A stretch of 64,000 bases of DNA, from positions 1-64,000 of the forward strand of contig CAHIKZ030003330.1 of NCBI GenBank assembly GCA_903632075.3. Direction: 5' to 3'. How positions within the stretch are numbered: position 1 is the stretch's first letter; the number at the start of each line of letters is the position of its first letter. Source of the DNA: Acanthosepion pharaonis (lineage: Eukaryota > Mollusca > Cephalopoda > Sepiida > Sepiidae). The notes below the pieces were generated by a model that saw only the letters and a program-made list of their open reading frames with translations, ran no database searches and was not told the origin of the DNA. A program made the translations under genes and the position numbers. Shown here in pieces: positions 12,441 through 23,345 of the stretch.

Positions 12441-15400
12441 AAGACGTATCACCTCCCTGACCAGCTTGACTTGGACATTTTGGCGCGATCCCGTTTCCGC
12501 GGTCGATCAGCCCTGGAAGACGTATCCGTCCCTGACCAGCGCCAAGTGATAAACTTTGGCGCGATCCCGTTTCCGCGGTCGATCCGCCCTGGAAGAAATC
12601 GGATCACCTGTTCTGATACACTTTGGCGCGATCCCGTTTCCGCGGTCGATCAGCCCTGGAAGCCCCTGACCAGCTTCGCCAAGTGATACACTTTGGCGCG
12701 ATCCCGTTTCCGCGGTCGATCAGCTCTGGAAGACGTATACCTCCCTGACCAGCTTCGCCAAGTGATACACTTTCGCGATCCCGTTTCCGCGGTCGATCCG
12801 CCCTGGAAGACGTATCACCTGTTCTTCGCCAAGTGATACACTTTGGGCGATCCTGTTTCCGCGGTCGATCAGCCCTGGAAGACGTATCACCTTCTTGACC
12901 AGCCAAGTGATACACTTTGGCGCGATCCCGTTTCCGCGGTCGATCCGCCCTGGAAGACGTATCACTGTTCTGCCCTGACCAGTCTTCGCCAAGTGATACA
13001 CTTTGGCGCGATCCCGTTTCCGCGGTCGATCGCCCTGTGAAGACGTATCTTTGTCCTGACCAGCTTGGCCCTGTTTGGCGCGATCCCGTTTCCGCGGTCG
13101 ATCAGCCCTGGAAGACGTATTTGGTCTCTGACCAGCTTCGCCAAGTGATACGATTTGGCGCGATCCCGTTTCGCGGTCGATCAGCCCTGGAAGTCTTTAG
13201 GGGTTCTGTCTTCGCCAAGTGATACACTTTGGCGCGATCCCGTTTCCGCGGTCGATCCGCCCTGGAAGACGTATGTATGACCTGTCGCCAAGTGATACAC
13301 TTTGGCGCGATCCCGTTTCCGCGGTCGATCAGCTCTGGAAGGGTTATGTCTTCTGACCCTTCGCCAAGTGATACACTTTGGCGCGATCCCGTTTCCGCGG
13401 TCGATCCGCCCTGTGAAGACGTATCACCTGTTCGCCACTTGAACCTGTTTAGGGACTCCGTCTTCGCCAAGTGATACACTTTGGCGCGATCCCGTTTCCG
13501 CGGTCGATCAGCCCTGTGAAGACGTATCACTGTTCCCTTGGCCCCTGACCAGCTTCGCCAAGTGATACACTTTGGCGCGATCCCGTTTCGCGGTCGATCA
13601 GCTCTGGAAGACGTATCACCTCTCTGACCAGCTTCGCCAAGTGACTTTACGCGATCCCGTTTCCGCGGTCGATCCGCCCTGGAAGACGTACCCGACCAGC
13701 TTCGCCAAGTGATACACTTTGGCGCGATCCCGTTTCCGCGGTCGATTTGGAAGACGTATCACCTCCGTCTTCGCCAAGTGATACACTTTGGCGCGATCCC
13801 GTTTCCGCGGTCGATCCGCCCTGGAAGTCGTATCTGTTCTCTTTGGCCTTGACCCGTCTTCGCCAAGTGATACACTTTGGCGCGATCCTGTTTCCGCGGT
13901 CGATCCGCCCTGGAAGACGTATCACTGTTTCTGACCAGCTTCGCCAAGTGATACACTTTGGCGCGATCCGTTCCGCGGTCGATCAGCCCTGGAAGACGTA
14001 TCACCTCTCTGACCACAATGATACACTTTGGCGCGATCCCGTTTCCGCGGTCGATCCGCCCTGGAAGTTTTTATGACCAGCTTCGCCAAGTGATACACTT
14101 TGGCGCGATCCGTTTCCGCGGTCGATCAGCCCTCTGGAAGACGTATCACCTTCTGACCAGCTTGATGATACACTTTGGTGCGATCCCGTTTCCGCGGTCG
14201 ATCCGCCCTGTGAAGTTGTATCACCTGTCTGACCTGCTTCGCCAAGTGATACACTTTGGTGCGATCCCGTTTCCGCGGTCGATCAGCCCTGGAAGACGTT
14301 GATACACTTTTGCGATCCCGTTTCCGCGGTCGATCAGCCCTGGAAGACGTATCACCTCTTGACCCAGTGATACACTTTGTTGCGATCCCGTTTCCGCGGT
14401 CGATCCGCCCTGGAAGACGTATCACTGTTCTTCGCCAAGTGATTGGCCCTGTTTCCGCGGTCGATCAGCCCTGGACTCTGACCGTCTTCGCCAAGTGATA
14501 CACTTTGGCGCGATCCCGTTTCCGCGGTCGATCAGCCCTGTGAAGTCGTATCACACCTCTGACCGTCTTCGCCAAGTGATACACTTTGGCGCGATCCCGT
14601 TTCCGCGGTCGATCAGCTCTGGAAGACGTATCACCGATCTGACCAGCTTCGCCGGTGATAACTTTGGCGCGATCCCGTTTCCGCGAATCATCACCCTTCT
14701 GAAGACGTATGGACCTATTGGCCCTGTTTAGGGACTCCGTCTTCGCCAAGTGATACACTTTGGTGCGATCCCGTTTCCGCGGTCGATCCGCCCTGGAAGA
14801 CGTATCACTGTTCTGACCAGCTTCGCCAAGTGATACACTTTGGCGCGATCCCGTTTCCGCGGTCGATCAGCTTTGGAAGACGTATCACGCGGTCTGACCA
14901 GCTTCGCCAAGTGATACACTTTGGCGCGATCCCGTTTCGCGGTCGATGGCCCTGGAAGGGGTTCCTGACCAGCTTCGCCAAGTGATACACTTTGGCGCGA
15001 TCCCGTTTCCGCGGTCGATCAGCCCTGAAGTCGTATCACCTCTCTGTTCTTCGCCACTTGATACCCTTTGGCGGGATCCCGTGTTCGCCGGTCGATCAGC
15101 TCTGATACACCTTTGGTGCGATCCCGTTTCCGCCGTCGATCCGCCCTGTGAAGTTGTATCGCGGTCGATCTCTGGAAGACGTATTGGACCTGTTGATACA
15201 CTTTGGCGCGATCCCGTTTCCGCGGTCGATCAGCCCTGGAAGACGTATCACCCTTCTGACTTGACCAGCTTCGCCAAGTGGTACACTTTGGTGCGATCCC
15301 GTTTTCGCGGTCGATCCGCCCTGTGAAGTTGTATCACTGTTGACCAGCTTGGCCTTGATTTACTTTGGCGCGGTTCGCGGTCGATCGCCCTGGAAGTGTA

Positions 15401-18055
15401 TACCTCCCTGACCTTTACACTTTGCGTTCCGCGGTCGATCAGCCCTGGAAGACGTATCCGCGGTCGATCCGCCAAGTGATACACTGAAGCGCGATCCCGT
15501 TTCACGCGGTCGATCAGCCCTGGAAGACGTATCACCTGTTTGGGGACCAGCTTCGCCAAGTGATACACTTTGGTGCGATCCCGTTTCCGCGGTCGATCAG
15601 CCCTGTGAAATCGTATCACTGTTCTGACCAGCTTGGCCCTGTTTAGGGGCTCCGTCCGTTTCGCGGTCGATCAGTGAAGACGTATCACACTGACCTGTTC
15701 TTCGCCCTGTTTGTTCCGTTTGGCGCGACACTTTGGTGCGATCGTTTCCGCGGTCGATCAGCTCTCGATCACCGCCCTGACCGTGAAGTGATACACTTTG
15801 GCGCGATCCTGTTTCCGCGGTCTTGGCCCTGGAAGACGTATCACCTCTGACCAGCTTCGCCAAGTGATACACTTTGGCGCGATCCCGTTTCCGCGGTCGA
15901 TCCGCCCTGTGAAATCTATCACTGTTCTCCTTGGCCCTGTTTAGGGACCGTCTTCGCCAAGGTGATACATTTTGGTGCGATCCCGTTTCCGTGGTCGATC
16001 AGCCCTGGAAGTTGTATCACCCTCTGACCAGCTTTCTGACTTCCGCGGTCGATCATGTGATACACTCTGACCAGCTTGCCAAGTGATACACTTTGGCGCG
16101 ATCACGTTTCCGCGGTCGATCAGCCCTGGAAGACGTATCACCTCCCTGAGCTTCGCCCTGATACACTTTGTTCGCGATCCTTGTTTCCGCGGTCGATCAG
16201 GAAGACGTATCACCTCCTGACCAGCTTCGCCAAGTGATACACTTTTGGCGCGATCCCGTTTCCGCGGTCGATCCGCCCTGTGAAGACGTATCACCTTCTC
16301 TGACCAGCTTCGCCAAGTGATTTACTTTGGCGCGATCCGTTTCCGTCGATCAGCCTGGAAGACGTATCACCTCCCTGACCAGCTTCGCCAAGTGATACAC
16401 TTTGGCGCGATCCCGTTTCCGCGGTCGATCAGCCCTGGAAGACGTATCACTCTGACCAGCTTCGCCAAGTGATACACTTTGGCGCGATCCCCGCGGTCGA
16501 TCAGCCCTGGAAGACGTGTTCTGACCGCTTGTGATACACTTTGGTGCGATCCGTTTCCGCGGTCGATCCGCCCTGGAAGACGTATCACTGTTCTCTCTGA
16601 CCAGCTTCCCTGTGATACACTTTGACGCGATCCGTTTCCGCGGTCGATCAGTTCTGGAAGACGTAAGTGATTCTGACCAGCTTCGCCAAGTGATACACTT
16701 TGGTGCGATCCCGTTTCCGCGGTCGATCCGCCCTGTGAAGTTGTATCACTGTTCTGACTTGGACCTGTTTAGGGACTCCGTCTTCGCCAAGTGATACACT
16801 TTGGCGCGATCCCGTTTCCGCGGTCGATTTCCGCGGTCGATCCGCCCTGCTTCGAAGTTGTATCACTTTGGTTCCTGTTTCCGCGGTCGATCAGCCCTGG
16901 AAGACGTGTTTCTGACCGTCTTCGCCAAGTGATACACTTTGGCGCGATCCCGTTTCCGCGGGCGATTCGCCCTGTGCAGTCGTATCACAGTTCTGCTTTG
17001 GCCCTGTTTAGAGACACCGTCTTCGCCAATTGATACAGTTTGACGCGATCCCGTTTCCGCGGTCGATCTGCCCTCTGAACTCGTATCTCTGTTCTCTTCG
17101 CCTTGTGTTACACTTTGGGCGATCCCGTGTTCGCCGGTCGATACACTTTGAAGACGATCCCGTTCTGACCGGTCTTCGCCCTGATGACTTTGCGCGATCC
17201 CGTTCCGCGGTCGATCAGCTTGGACCTGTTCAGGGACTCCGTCTTCTCCAAGTGATACACTTAGGTGCGATCACGTTTCCGCGGTCAATCCGCCCTGTGA
17301 AATCGTATCACTGTTCTGCCTTGGCCCTATTTGGCGCGATCTGTCTTCGCCAGTCGATCACTCTTGAAGACGATCCCGTTTCCGCGGTCGATCCACTTTG
17401 TGCGATCGTCCGCGGTCGATCAGTTCTGGAAGACTTGGCCCTGTTTAGGGACCTTCTTCGCCAAGTGATACACTTTGGTGCGATCCCGTTTCCGCGGTCA
17501 GCCTGGAAGATCCGCCCTGACCAGCTTCGTCAAGTGATACACTTTGGTTCGTTTCCGCGGTCGATGTTGGAAGGGTTCCGTCTTGACCGCTTCGCCAGTG
17601 ATACACTTTGGTTGGTCAGGTTTCCGCGGTCGATCCGCCCTGTGAACTCGTATCTCTGTTCTCTACTTGGCCCTGTTTACTTTGGCGCGATCTCCATCTT
17701 CGCCGGTCGATACACTTTGGAAGCGATCCCGTTTCTTCGAGGTCGATCCGCCATGTGCAGTCGTATCACTTTTCCCTTGGCCCTGTTTAACACCTTCCGT
17801 CTTCGCCGTTTTCGCGCGGTCGATCAGCTCTGGAACGTATTTGTCGCGGACCCGTCTTCGCCAAGTGGATACACTTTGGCGCGATCCCGTTTCCGCGGTC
17901 GATCCGCCCTGTAAATCGTATCAATTTTCTGACCAGCTTGGCCCTGTTTAGGGACTTTCGATCCCGTTTCTGCGGTGTTCAGTCTGGAATTATCCCTGCC
18001 CGGCTGTCGACCAGCGATCCGTTCGCGGATCAACTCTGGAAGACGTATCAAGCAG
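12440..18055 (+). repeat. satellite array, middle block (type B, ~80 bp, degenerate)
   Basis: Most units here lack the TTGGCCCTGTTTAGGGACTC half. They carry instead CGATCAGCCCTGGAAGACG, TATCACCTC and CTGACCAGCTTCGCCAAG, giving a ~80 bp unit. The core TACACTTTGGCGCGATCCCG / TTTCCGCGGTCGATC stays nearly invariant, while the linker varies in length and is often cut short. Small random-looking deletions are frequent (for example 15,350-15,480, 15,650-15,780, 17,100-17,600). Near the end (about 17,930-18,055) the block contains a degraded copy of the sequence that normally follows the array at 19,070-19,190. Confidence 0.9.
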
Positions 18056-19090
18056 CTACTTTGGTCGATCCGCCCTCCGAAGTCGTTTCACCTGGAAGAC
18101 TTGGCCCTGTTTAGTGACTCAATCTTCGCCAATTGAGACACTTTAGTGCGATCCCGTTTCCGCGGTCGATCCTCCCTGTGAAATCTATCACTGTTCTGCC
18201 TTGGCCCTGTTTAGGGCCTCCGTCTTTGCCAGGTGATACACTTTGGTGCGATCCCGTTTCCGCGGTCGATCCGCCCTGTGAATTCGTAATACTGTTCTGC
18301 CTTGGCCCTGTTTAGGGACACCGTCTTTTCTAAGTGATACAATTTGGTCCTATCCCCTTTCCGCGGTAGATCCGCCCTGTGAAGTCGCAATACTGTTCTG
18401 CCTTGGCCCTGTTTAGGGACTCCGTCTTCGCCAAGTGATACACTTTGGTGCGATCCCGTTTCCGAGGTCGATCCGCCCTGTGAAGTCGTAATACTGTTCT
18501 GCCTTGGCCCTGTTTAGGGAATCCGTCTTCGCCAAGTGATACATTTTGGCGCGATCCCGTTTCCGCGGTCGATCCGCCCTGTGAAGTCGTATCACTGTTC
18601 TGCCTTGGCCCTGTTTAGGGACTCCGTCTTTGCCAGGTGATACACTTTGGCGCGATCCCGTTACCGCGGTCGATCCGCTTTTTGTAATCGTATGATACTT
18701 TTCTGCTATGGCCCTGTCTAGGGGTTTCCGTCTTCGCCAAATTTTACACTTTGGCGCGGACCCCGTTTTTGCCAAGTGATACACTTTGGCGCGATCCCAT
18801 TTCCGCGGTCGATCCTCCCTGTGAAGTCGTATCACTGTTCTGCCTTGGCCCTGTTTAGGGACTCCGTCTTCGCCAAGTGATACACTTTGGCACGATCCCG
18901 TTTCCGCGGTCTATCCGCACTTTGAAGTCGTATTACTTTTCTGCCATGGCCCTGTCTAGGGACTCTGTCTTCGCCAAATTTTACACTTTGGCGCGGACTC
19001 CGTCTTCGCCAAGTGGTACACTTCGGCGTGATCCCGTTTCCGCGGTCGATCCGCCCAGTAAATCATATCAATTTTCTGACTTGGCCCTGT
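18056..19090 (+). repeat. satellite array, right block (type A, ~101 bp units)
   Basis: The regular 101 bp type A units return, with the AGTGATAC / GTATCACT pair and TTGGCCCTGTTTAGGGACTC. Units end at about 19,090, with GACATCGATCAAGCTTCTGC leading into single-copy sequence. The block resembles the left block more than the adjacent middle block. Confidence 0.9.
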
Positions 19091-19390
19091 TTAGGGACAT
19101 CGATCAAGCTTCTGCTGTTCCAGTCTATTCTCCCACCCGGCAGTCGACCAGCTACGTTCGCCGATCAACTCTATACGACCGCAAGCAGCTACCCCTAAAC
19201 AAAAACCTGTCATACCGGACCCGACACCGATTTGAACGCATTTCTTCAGAGTACATTCTTGTACAATTGGCATTAATAAAATCGACGTTATTGTTTCATA
19301 AACCTTTGCCTTTGTCCCCTCATTGTCTTAGCTGTTCACACGTTTCTTCATAAAGATTGCGGGGGAGACATCCTTATCGGCCCCGCAACA
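19091..19390 (+). repeat. right non-repetitive end of the satellite-carrying insertion
   Basis: This is single-copy sequence with an AATAAA signal (TTAATAAAATCG at about 19,272-19,283), a T-rich tract, a GCGGGGGAGACATCC motif and the terminal CGGCCCCGCAACA. Such an arrangement (poly(A) signal, then a G-rich run, then ..CA) is what the R-U5 part of a Ty3/gypsy LTR looks like. No protein is encoded. Confidence 0.55.
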
Positions 19391-19690
19391 AAAGTCATAA
19401 GTGGTAATTCAGAGACATATGACCAAGAAATGGTTAGTATAAGCAGTACTCTACAACGTAACAACTAATCTAGGTACATGACAGCAGCTCCTACAAACTG
19501 GGATAGAAGGGTACAAGTGGATAACAATATTCAGAAAACAGCTTCGGTCAACTTATGTGAAGGGCTTATCGGAAAGGGAAAAATAATACAAAACATCTGT
19601 GATCTATATAACATCTGGACGACCTTCAAAAGTTGTTGAAAACTTCGCAGACACCTCTTTCGAATGGTCTTAAACTGCAAATCACCACCG
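19391..19690 (+). pseudogene. Penelope-like element, 3' half of the interrupted ORF
   Basis: The reading continues the ORF broken at 9,895: KVISGNSETYDQEM, a stop, then after a frameshift TYVKGLSE, LYNIWTTFKS and TLRRHLF-like residues (to about 19,670). These blocks lie between the RT and the GIY-YIG domain in Penelope-like proteins. The same TYVKGLSEK / PYNIRT / FKS series appears in the independent copy at 60,775. After about 19,690 the similarity stops, so the GIY-YIG domain is missing here. Several stops and frame changes show it is dead. Confidence 0.85.
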
Positions 19691-20085
19691 TACCAATTTA
19701 TTTTTTTAATAATTCACAACTTAGCAGATGCATTTTTGGTTTCCTTATTCTTATAGGATAGAAAAGATTGAAAGAATCTTTCTTGTTGGCCGCTACCACT
19801 TTTTCATCAATGTCGATTTTTGTGCTAAAAGCGGATCACATCTTCATACATGTTTCTGAAAACCTGAACTTCTCATTGGACAATAAATATTAAAATTATC
19901 TCGTATACCTTCACGTGCATTGTTCTCAATTAGCAAGACAAAACATATCAGGCTCCAGACTGAGTTTTGTAAGGCGCTTTCTGAGTGGTTAACAGATATT
20001 AAAAAAAATTTACCTGCTCACCACTACGTCCGAATAACATCAACCTAGTTTTTGACCTGACGAAAAAACAATGCTCTCAGGATCC
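19691..20085. other. intergenic sequence between the Penelope relic and the gypsy LTR
   Basis: AT-rich, with no ORF or repeat recognised. It is the 3' flank of the truncated Penelope copy and the 5' flank of the plus-strand gypsy element. Confidence 0.4.
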
Positions 20086-20736
20086 TGTTACGTGATTAAA
20101 AAACATATAAATTGAATGTACGAGCGAACTCAACCAGTGAGAATCTACGACGACTAGCATTTGCTAAACGAGTTCACGACGCTTGTATCATTACTGCAGC
20201 GAAGTACAAAGTTAGAATCTCAAGTTCTTTAACACGAAATAACTTCACTGAAATTCAAGCTACAATTTCAACGAAACAACTCACTCACCTACTTCTGCAA
20301 CTTACTAAAACAATTCAATCACGTTATTGAATCTTACGAAACTCAAGTACGAACAATTACGAACAATACATTCAACTACGAACAACGAAAACAAACGGAA
20401 CATTCACGTCTCCAACTTCTTTAAAGCTAAAAGTTTATCAACATATTTTCAGCTTTACAAGATTCTCTTTCAGTGAACATTTTGAACGACAAGTTAATTC
20501 AGCTTTTTGTGAGCTAAGGTAAAAAAATATTTTAGTAGAAAAACTTTAGCCCAGTCAAAGGGAAGTAACTCATATTAATAGTTATTGTAAAACTGTTGTC
20601 ATTTATAAATATAAATATTGTACCTGTTATGAAAAATTATTTTCTCGTGTTCTTTCTCTTGTTTGCTTTTTGTTTTCTTACACATTCGTAAAGTAAAAAA
20701 ATGTGTGGGTTAATTTATGCCGTCAATACCACTACA
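20086..20736 (+). repeat. probable 5' LTR of the plus-strand Ty3/gypsy element
   Basis: The segment starts TGTTACGTGATT, has a TATA-like CATATAAATTG at about 20,103, and ends ACCACTACA. It is followed after a few bases by a primer-binding-site-like sequence and then gag. Length (~650 bp) and TG...CA ends fit an LTR. No second LTR is available for comparison because the 3' part of the element is missing, so the left boundary is inferred. Confidence 0.5.
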
Positions 20737-20741
20737 TAAAA

Positions 20742-20760
20742 TAGTGACCCCGAATACGAA
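20742..20760 (+). promoter_or_regulatory. primer-binding-site-like sequence
   Basis: TAGTGACCCCGAATACGAA sits just downstream of the LTR end. It resembles the TGGTGACCCCGACGTG primer site common in Mag-like Ty3/gypsy elements. Several mismatches suggest decay. Confidence 0.5.
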
Positions 20761-20914
20761 TGTGCATGGAAAAGTATTGAGCGATATTTAATAGGAGACG
20801 TACTCAGATTTCACATTGGCAACTCTGATTTTTGTACCGTCGTTTAAAAAATTTGAATTACCACATCACCAACTGGTATCTTAATTTCGCGTCGAAGAGA
20901 TATTAATTTGCATT

Positions 20915-21778
20915 ATGGCTGAGCAAACCGAAGCACACACAGAAGCCGCAATAACTGTTAATTTACCAGCTTACAACAATGTCAATGTTCAAGTTTGGTT
21001 CGCACAGTTTAACTGCTATATTCAACGCCAAGAGGATAACTTCCCAAACTTCCCGATATGCCTACGTTGTAGAGAAGCTACCGGCGGAGGTAGCGATTGA
21101 GGTTTCGGATCTCCTGGATGAGATGCCATCTGATAAACCTTATGATACCCTAAAAGAAGCTATACTCCATAGAACTGGCCAATCTGAGGAACAAAAGCTG
21201 CGTGACCTCTTTAATAATTTGAGCTTGGGACAAAGTAAACTGTCACAACTACTGCGTAAAATGCGGGTACTATTAGGGAGCAACACAATGTCTGACACAG
21301 TGTTAAGACAGCTTTGGCTAGACAAGTTTCACGTGAACACCATCCAAATTTTGGCTTCCCTCCCAGACGAAATTGAACTACAAAAACTAGCTGAAATAGC
21401 TGATAAAATAGCTGATAACCAGCCAGCTAGTCCTGTGTATGCTGCGACCCAGAGACAGCCAGTAGCATCGGTGGTTGACGCAGACGACATGCGTAAACTT
21501 AGTGACAGGTTAACACAACTTTCTATTCAGGTACAGGATATTCAGAAATCTATGCAACAACAGAAATGCAACTTCACTAATCGAACTCCTCCTGAATCAT
21601 GACAACGTAGACACAGATCGTTGTCACGAAATAGGGAAAACTATCAGGACAACGTATGTTGGTATCATGCTAAGTTTGCCCACCAGGCACATAAATGCCG
21701 TAAACCTTGCAGGTTTAGCGCGAATTTCTCTGGCAGAATATCGACACAGCAAGCGGGAAACGACGTTCCCGGCAGCAA
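20915..21778 (+). pseudogene. gag: Ty3/gypsy gag (Mag-like), frameshifted
   Basis: The N-terminus is open from the ATG at 20,915 (MAEQTEAHTEAAITVNLPAY, then VWFAQFNCYIQRQ). A frame change near 21,030-21,050 moves the reading to the frame giving RYAYVVEKLPAEVAIEVSDL, LWLDKFHVNTIQILASLPDE and a C-terminal coiled region, ending at the stop at 21,600. After that stop the zinc-knuckle-like CWYHAKFAHQAHKCRKPC (about 21,660-21,710) is still readable. Capsid-type features plus a C-x2-H/C-type knuckle are usual for gag of this group. The product would package element RNA. The frameshift and internal stop make it non-functional. Confidence 0.85.
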
Positions 21779-23345
21779 GTGAAGACAGCGTTCGCTACCG
21801 GGGAAAAGAATATTAACCGTCTTTTTTATGTTAAGGACGCCAATTCTGGTTACCTATTCTTGGTTGACACGGGCGCACAGGTTAGTGTAATACCGCCTAC
21901 AACAAACATGGCGACCAAAGCTACATCATACAACCTCCAAGCTGCCAACGGTTCTCGAACAGAAACCTATGGTGAATAATCACTTACATTAACCCTGGGA
22001 TTACGTAGATCGTTCAGTTGGGTATTTACCATCGCGCAAGTAAAGTCACCAATTCTAGGAGCTGATTTCCTGGCCCATTTTAAACTCACCATGAACATGT
22101 TTTCCCGGTCCCTAGAAGATAAACATACCGAGATTGCAATTAAGGGAATTACTTTAAAATTGACAACGGCAGGTATCAGTACAACCCTACCCACTGCCAA
22201 CGGTCTTCAACATTTATTACGGAAATATCCAGAAATTCTGACACCGTTCATCTATATGGAACCAATCTTACACAATGCGGAACACAGGATACAGACGTCT
22301 GGTCTTCCCGTGCATTCATCTCCGCGGCGTTTACATCCCGATAAATATAAAAATGCTAAGATTGAGTTTCAGCATCTGTTGGACTTAGGGATAATCCGTC
22401 CATCATCCAGCCCATACGCTTCTCCATTGCATATGGTGTCGAAATCGGAGGCTGGAGCTTGGAGACCATGCGGTGATTTTCGGCGACTTAATGCTCAAAC
22501 AGTCCCGAACAAATACCCGATCCCGCGTCTACAAGATTTTGCAATAACATTACAAGGAGCGTCAATTTTAACAAAGTTGGACTTGAGAAAGGCTTTTCAT
22601 CAAATTCCTGTGGCAAAAGACGACATCCACAAAACTGCTGTGACTACACCGTTCGGTTTATTCGAATTTACTAGAATGCCCTTCGGTCTAAGAAATGCAG
22701 CGCAGTCCTTCCAGCGACTTATAGACGAAGTACTGCGTGGCTTGCATTTCACATTCGCCTATATTGACGATGTTCTGACTGCGAGTAGGAACATCGAAGA
22801 ACACACCGATCACGTGGAACAGGTTTTCCGGCGATTGAAGCACTTCGGACTTAAAATTAATCCTACTAAGTGTGAATTTACTGTACCGAAGCTGATCTTT
22901 CTTGGTCATGAGATAGATGGAAAGGGGATTACGCCCGTCTCTCATAAGGTCGAAGCTATTCAAAACTTCCCACAACCAACTACACTTCGACAGCTACGTA
23001 GATTCCTTGGTTTAGTAAACTGTTACAGACAATTCATACCTCATTGTTCGCAAGTGCTGATTCCGTTGACAAACCTGTTACAAAATCAAAGAAAGAAGAA
23101 CAGCAAGATTATTCTAACTGACGATGCACTGTTAGCATTTAATAATGCCAAGGAAGCCCTGGCTAATTACACCAAACTATCTTACGTTTCGGATAGTGAA
23201 GAAGCGACACTTACTCTTACTACGGACGCATCTGCTGATAGTGTGGGAGCCGTATTACACCAGGAGAGTGATAATGTGAAGAAACCATTTTTATTCTTTT
23301 CCGTGAAATTGAATTCAGCACAACGCAAATATAGTGCTTTTTTAC
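21779..23345 (+). pseudogene. pol: Ty3/gypsy protease-RT-partial RNase H, truncated
   Basis: The retropepsin active site FLVDTGAQVSVIP is at about 21,857-21,895, with an in-frame stop at 21,977 just after ETYGE, then PILGADFLAHF. From 22,091 the frame is open: RRLHPDKYK, KLDLRKAFHQIP, TPFGLFEFTRMPFGLRNAAQ and the intact catalytic box YIDD (22,760-22,771). FLGHEIDGKGI, LRRFLGLVNCYRQFIP and the RNase H start TLTTDASADSVGAVL (about 23,210) follow. Similarity ends after RKYSAF at about 23,340. The remaining open frame to 23,404 is antisense to the neighbouring element, so RNase H is cut and integrase and the 3' LTR are missing. Confidence 0.9.

Larger units (their letters stand above)
9896..19390 (+). 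mobile_element. LTR-like insertion (TG...CA) carrying a satellite array, inside a Penelope ORF
   Basis: The Penelope coding sequence breaks at 9,895 and resumes at 19,391. The 4 bp AAAG is present on both sides (9,892-9,895 and 19,391-19,394), as expected for a target-site duplication. The inserted DNA begins TGTCGCGGCC and ends GGCCCCGCAACA, whose reverse complement is TGTTGCGGGGCC, so the ends are TG...CA with short imperfect inverted repeats, as in LTRs. A polyadenylation-like AATAAA (about 19,274) lies ~115 bp before the right end. Almost all of the interior (10,190-19,090) is tandem repeat, and no gag or pol is present. I saw no direct-repeat LTR pair, so a solo LTR with an expanded interior, or a non-autonomous element, is the best reading. 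A 5 bp duplication (AAAAG) with a CAAC end is an alternative alignment of the junction. Confidence 0.7.

Noticed and set aside
12440..17900. CRISPR-like look (constant core with variable linkers)
   Set aside because: The constant part is ~60 bp and the linkers are truncated versions of one sequence rather than unique spacers. There are no cas genes and the context is an animal genome.
10253..18315. Dozens of 60-290 codon open frames on both strands between 10.2 and 19.3 kb
   Set aside because: They are translations of the 80-101 bp tandem repeat. They restart at repeat spacing, occur on both strands, and change frame with each unit because the period is not a multiple of three.
10190..19090. 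rDNA spacer or 5S cluster
   Set aside because: No 5S, 5.8S, 18S or 28S motif can be read in the unit, and it lacks box A/C pol III elements. The array sits inside a mobile insertion.
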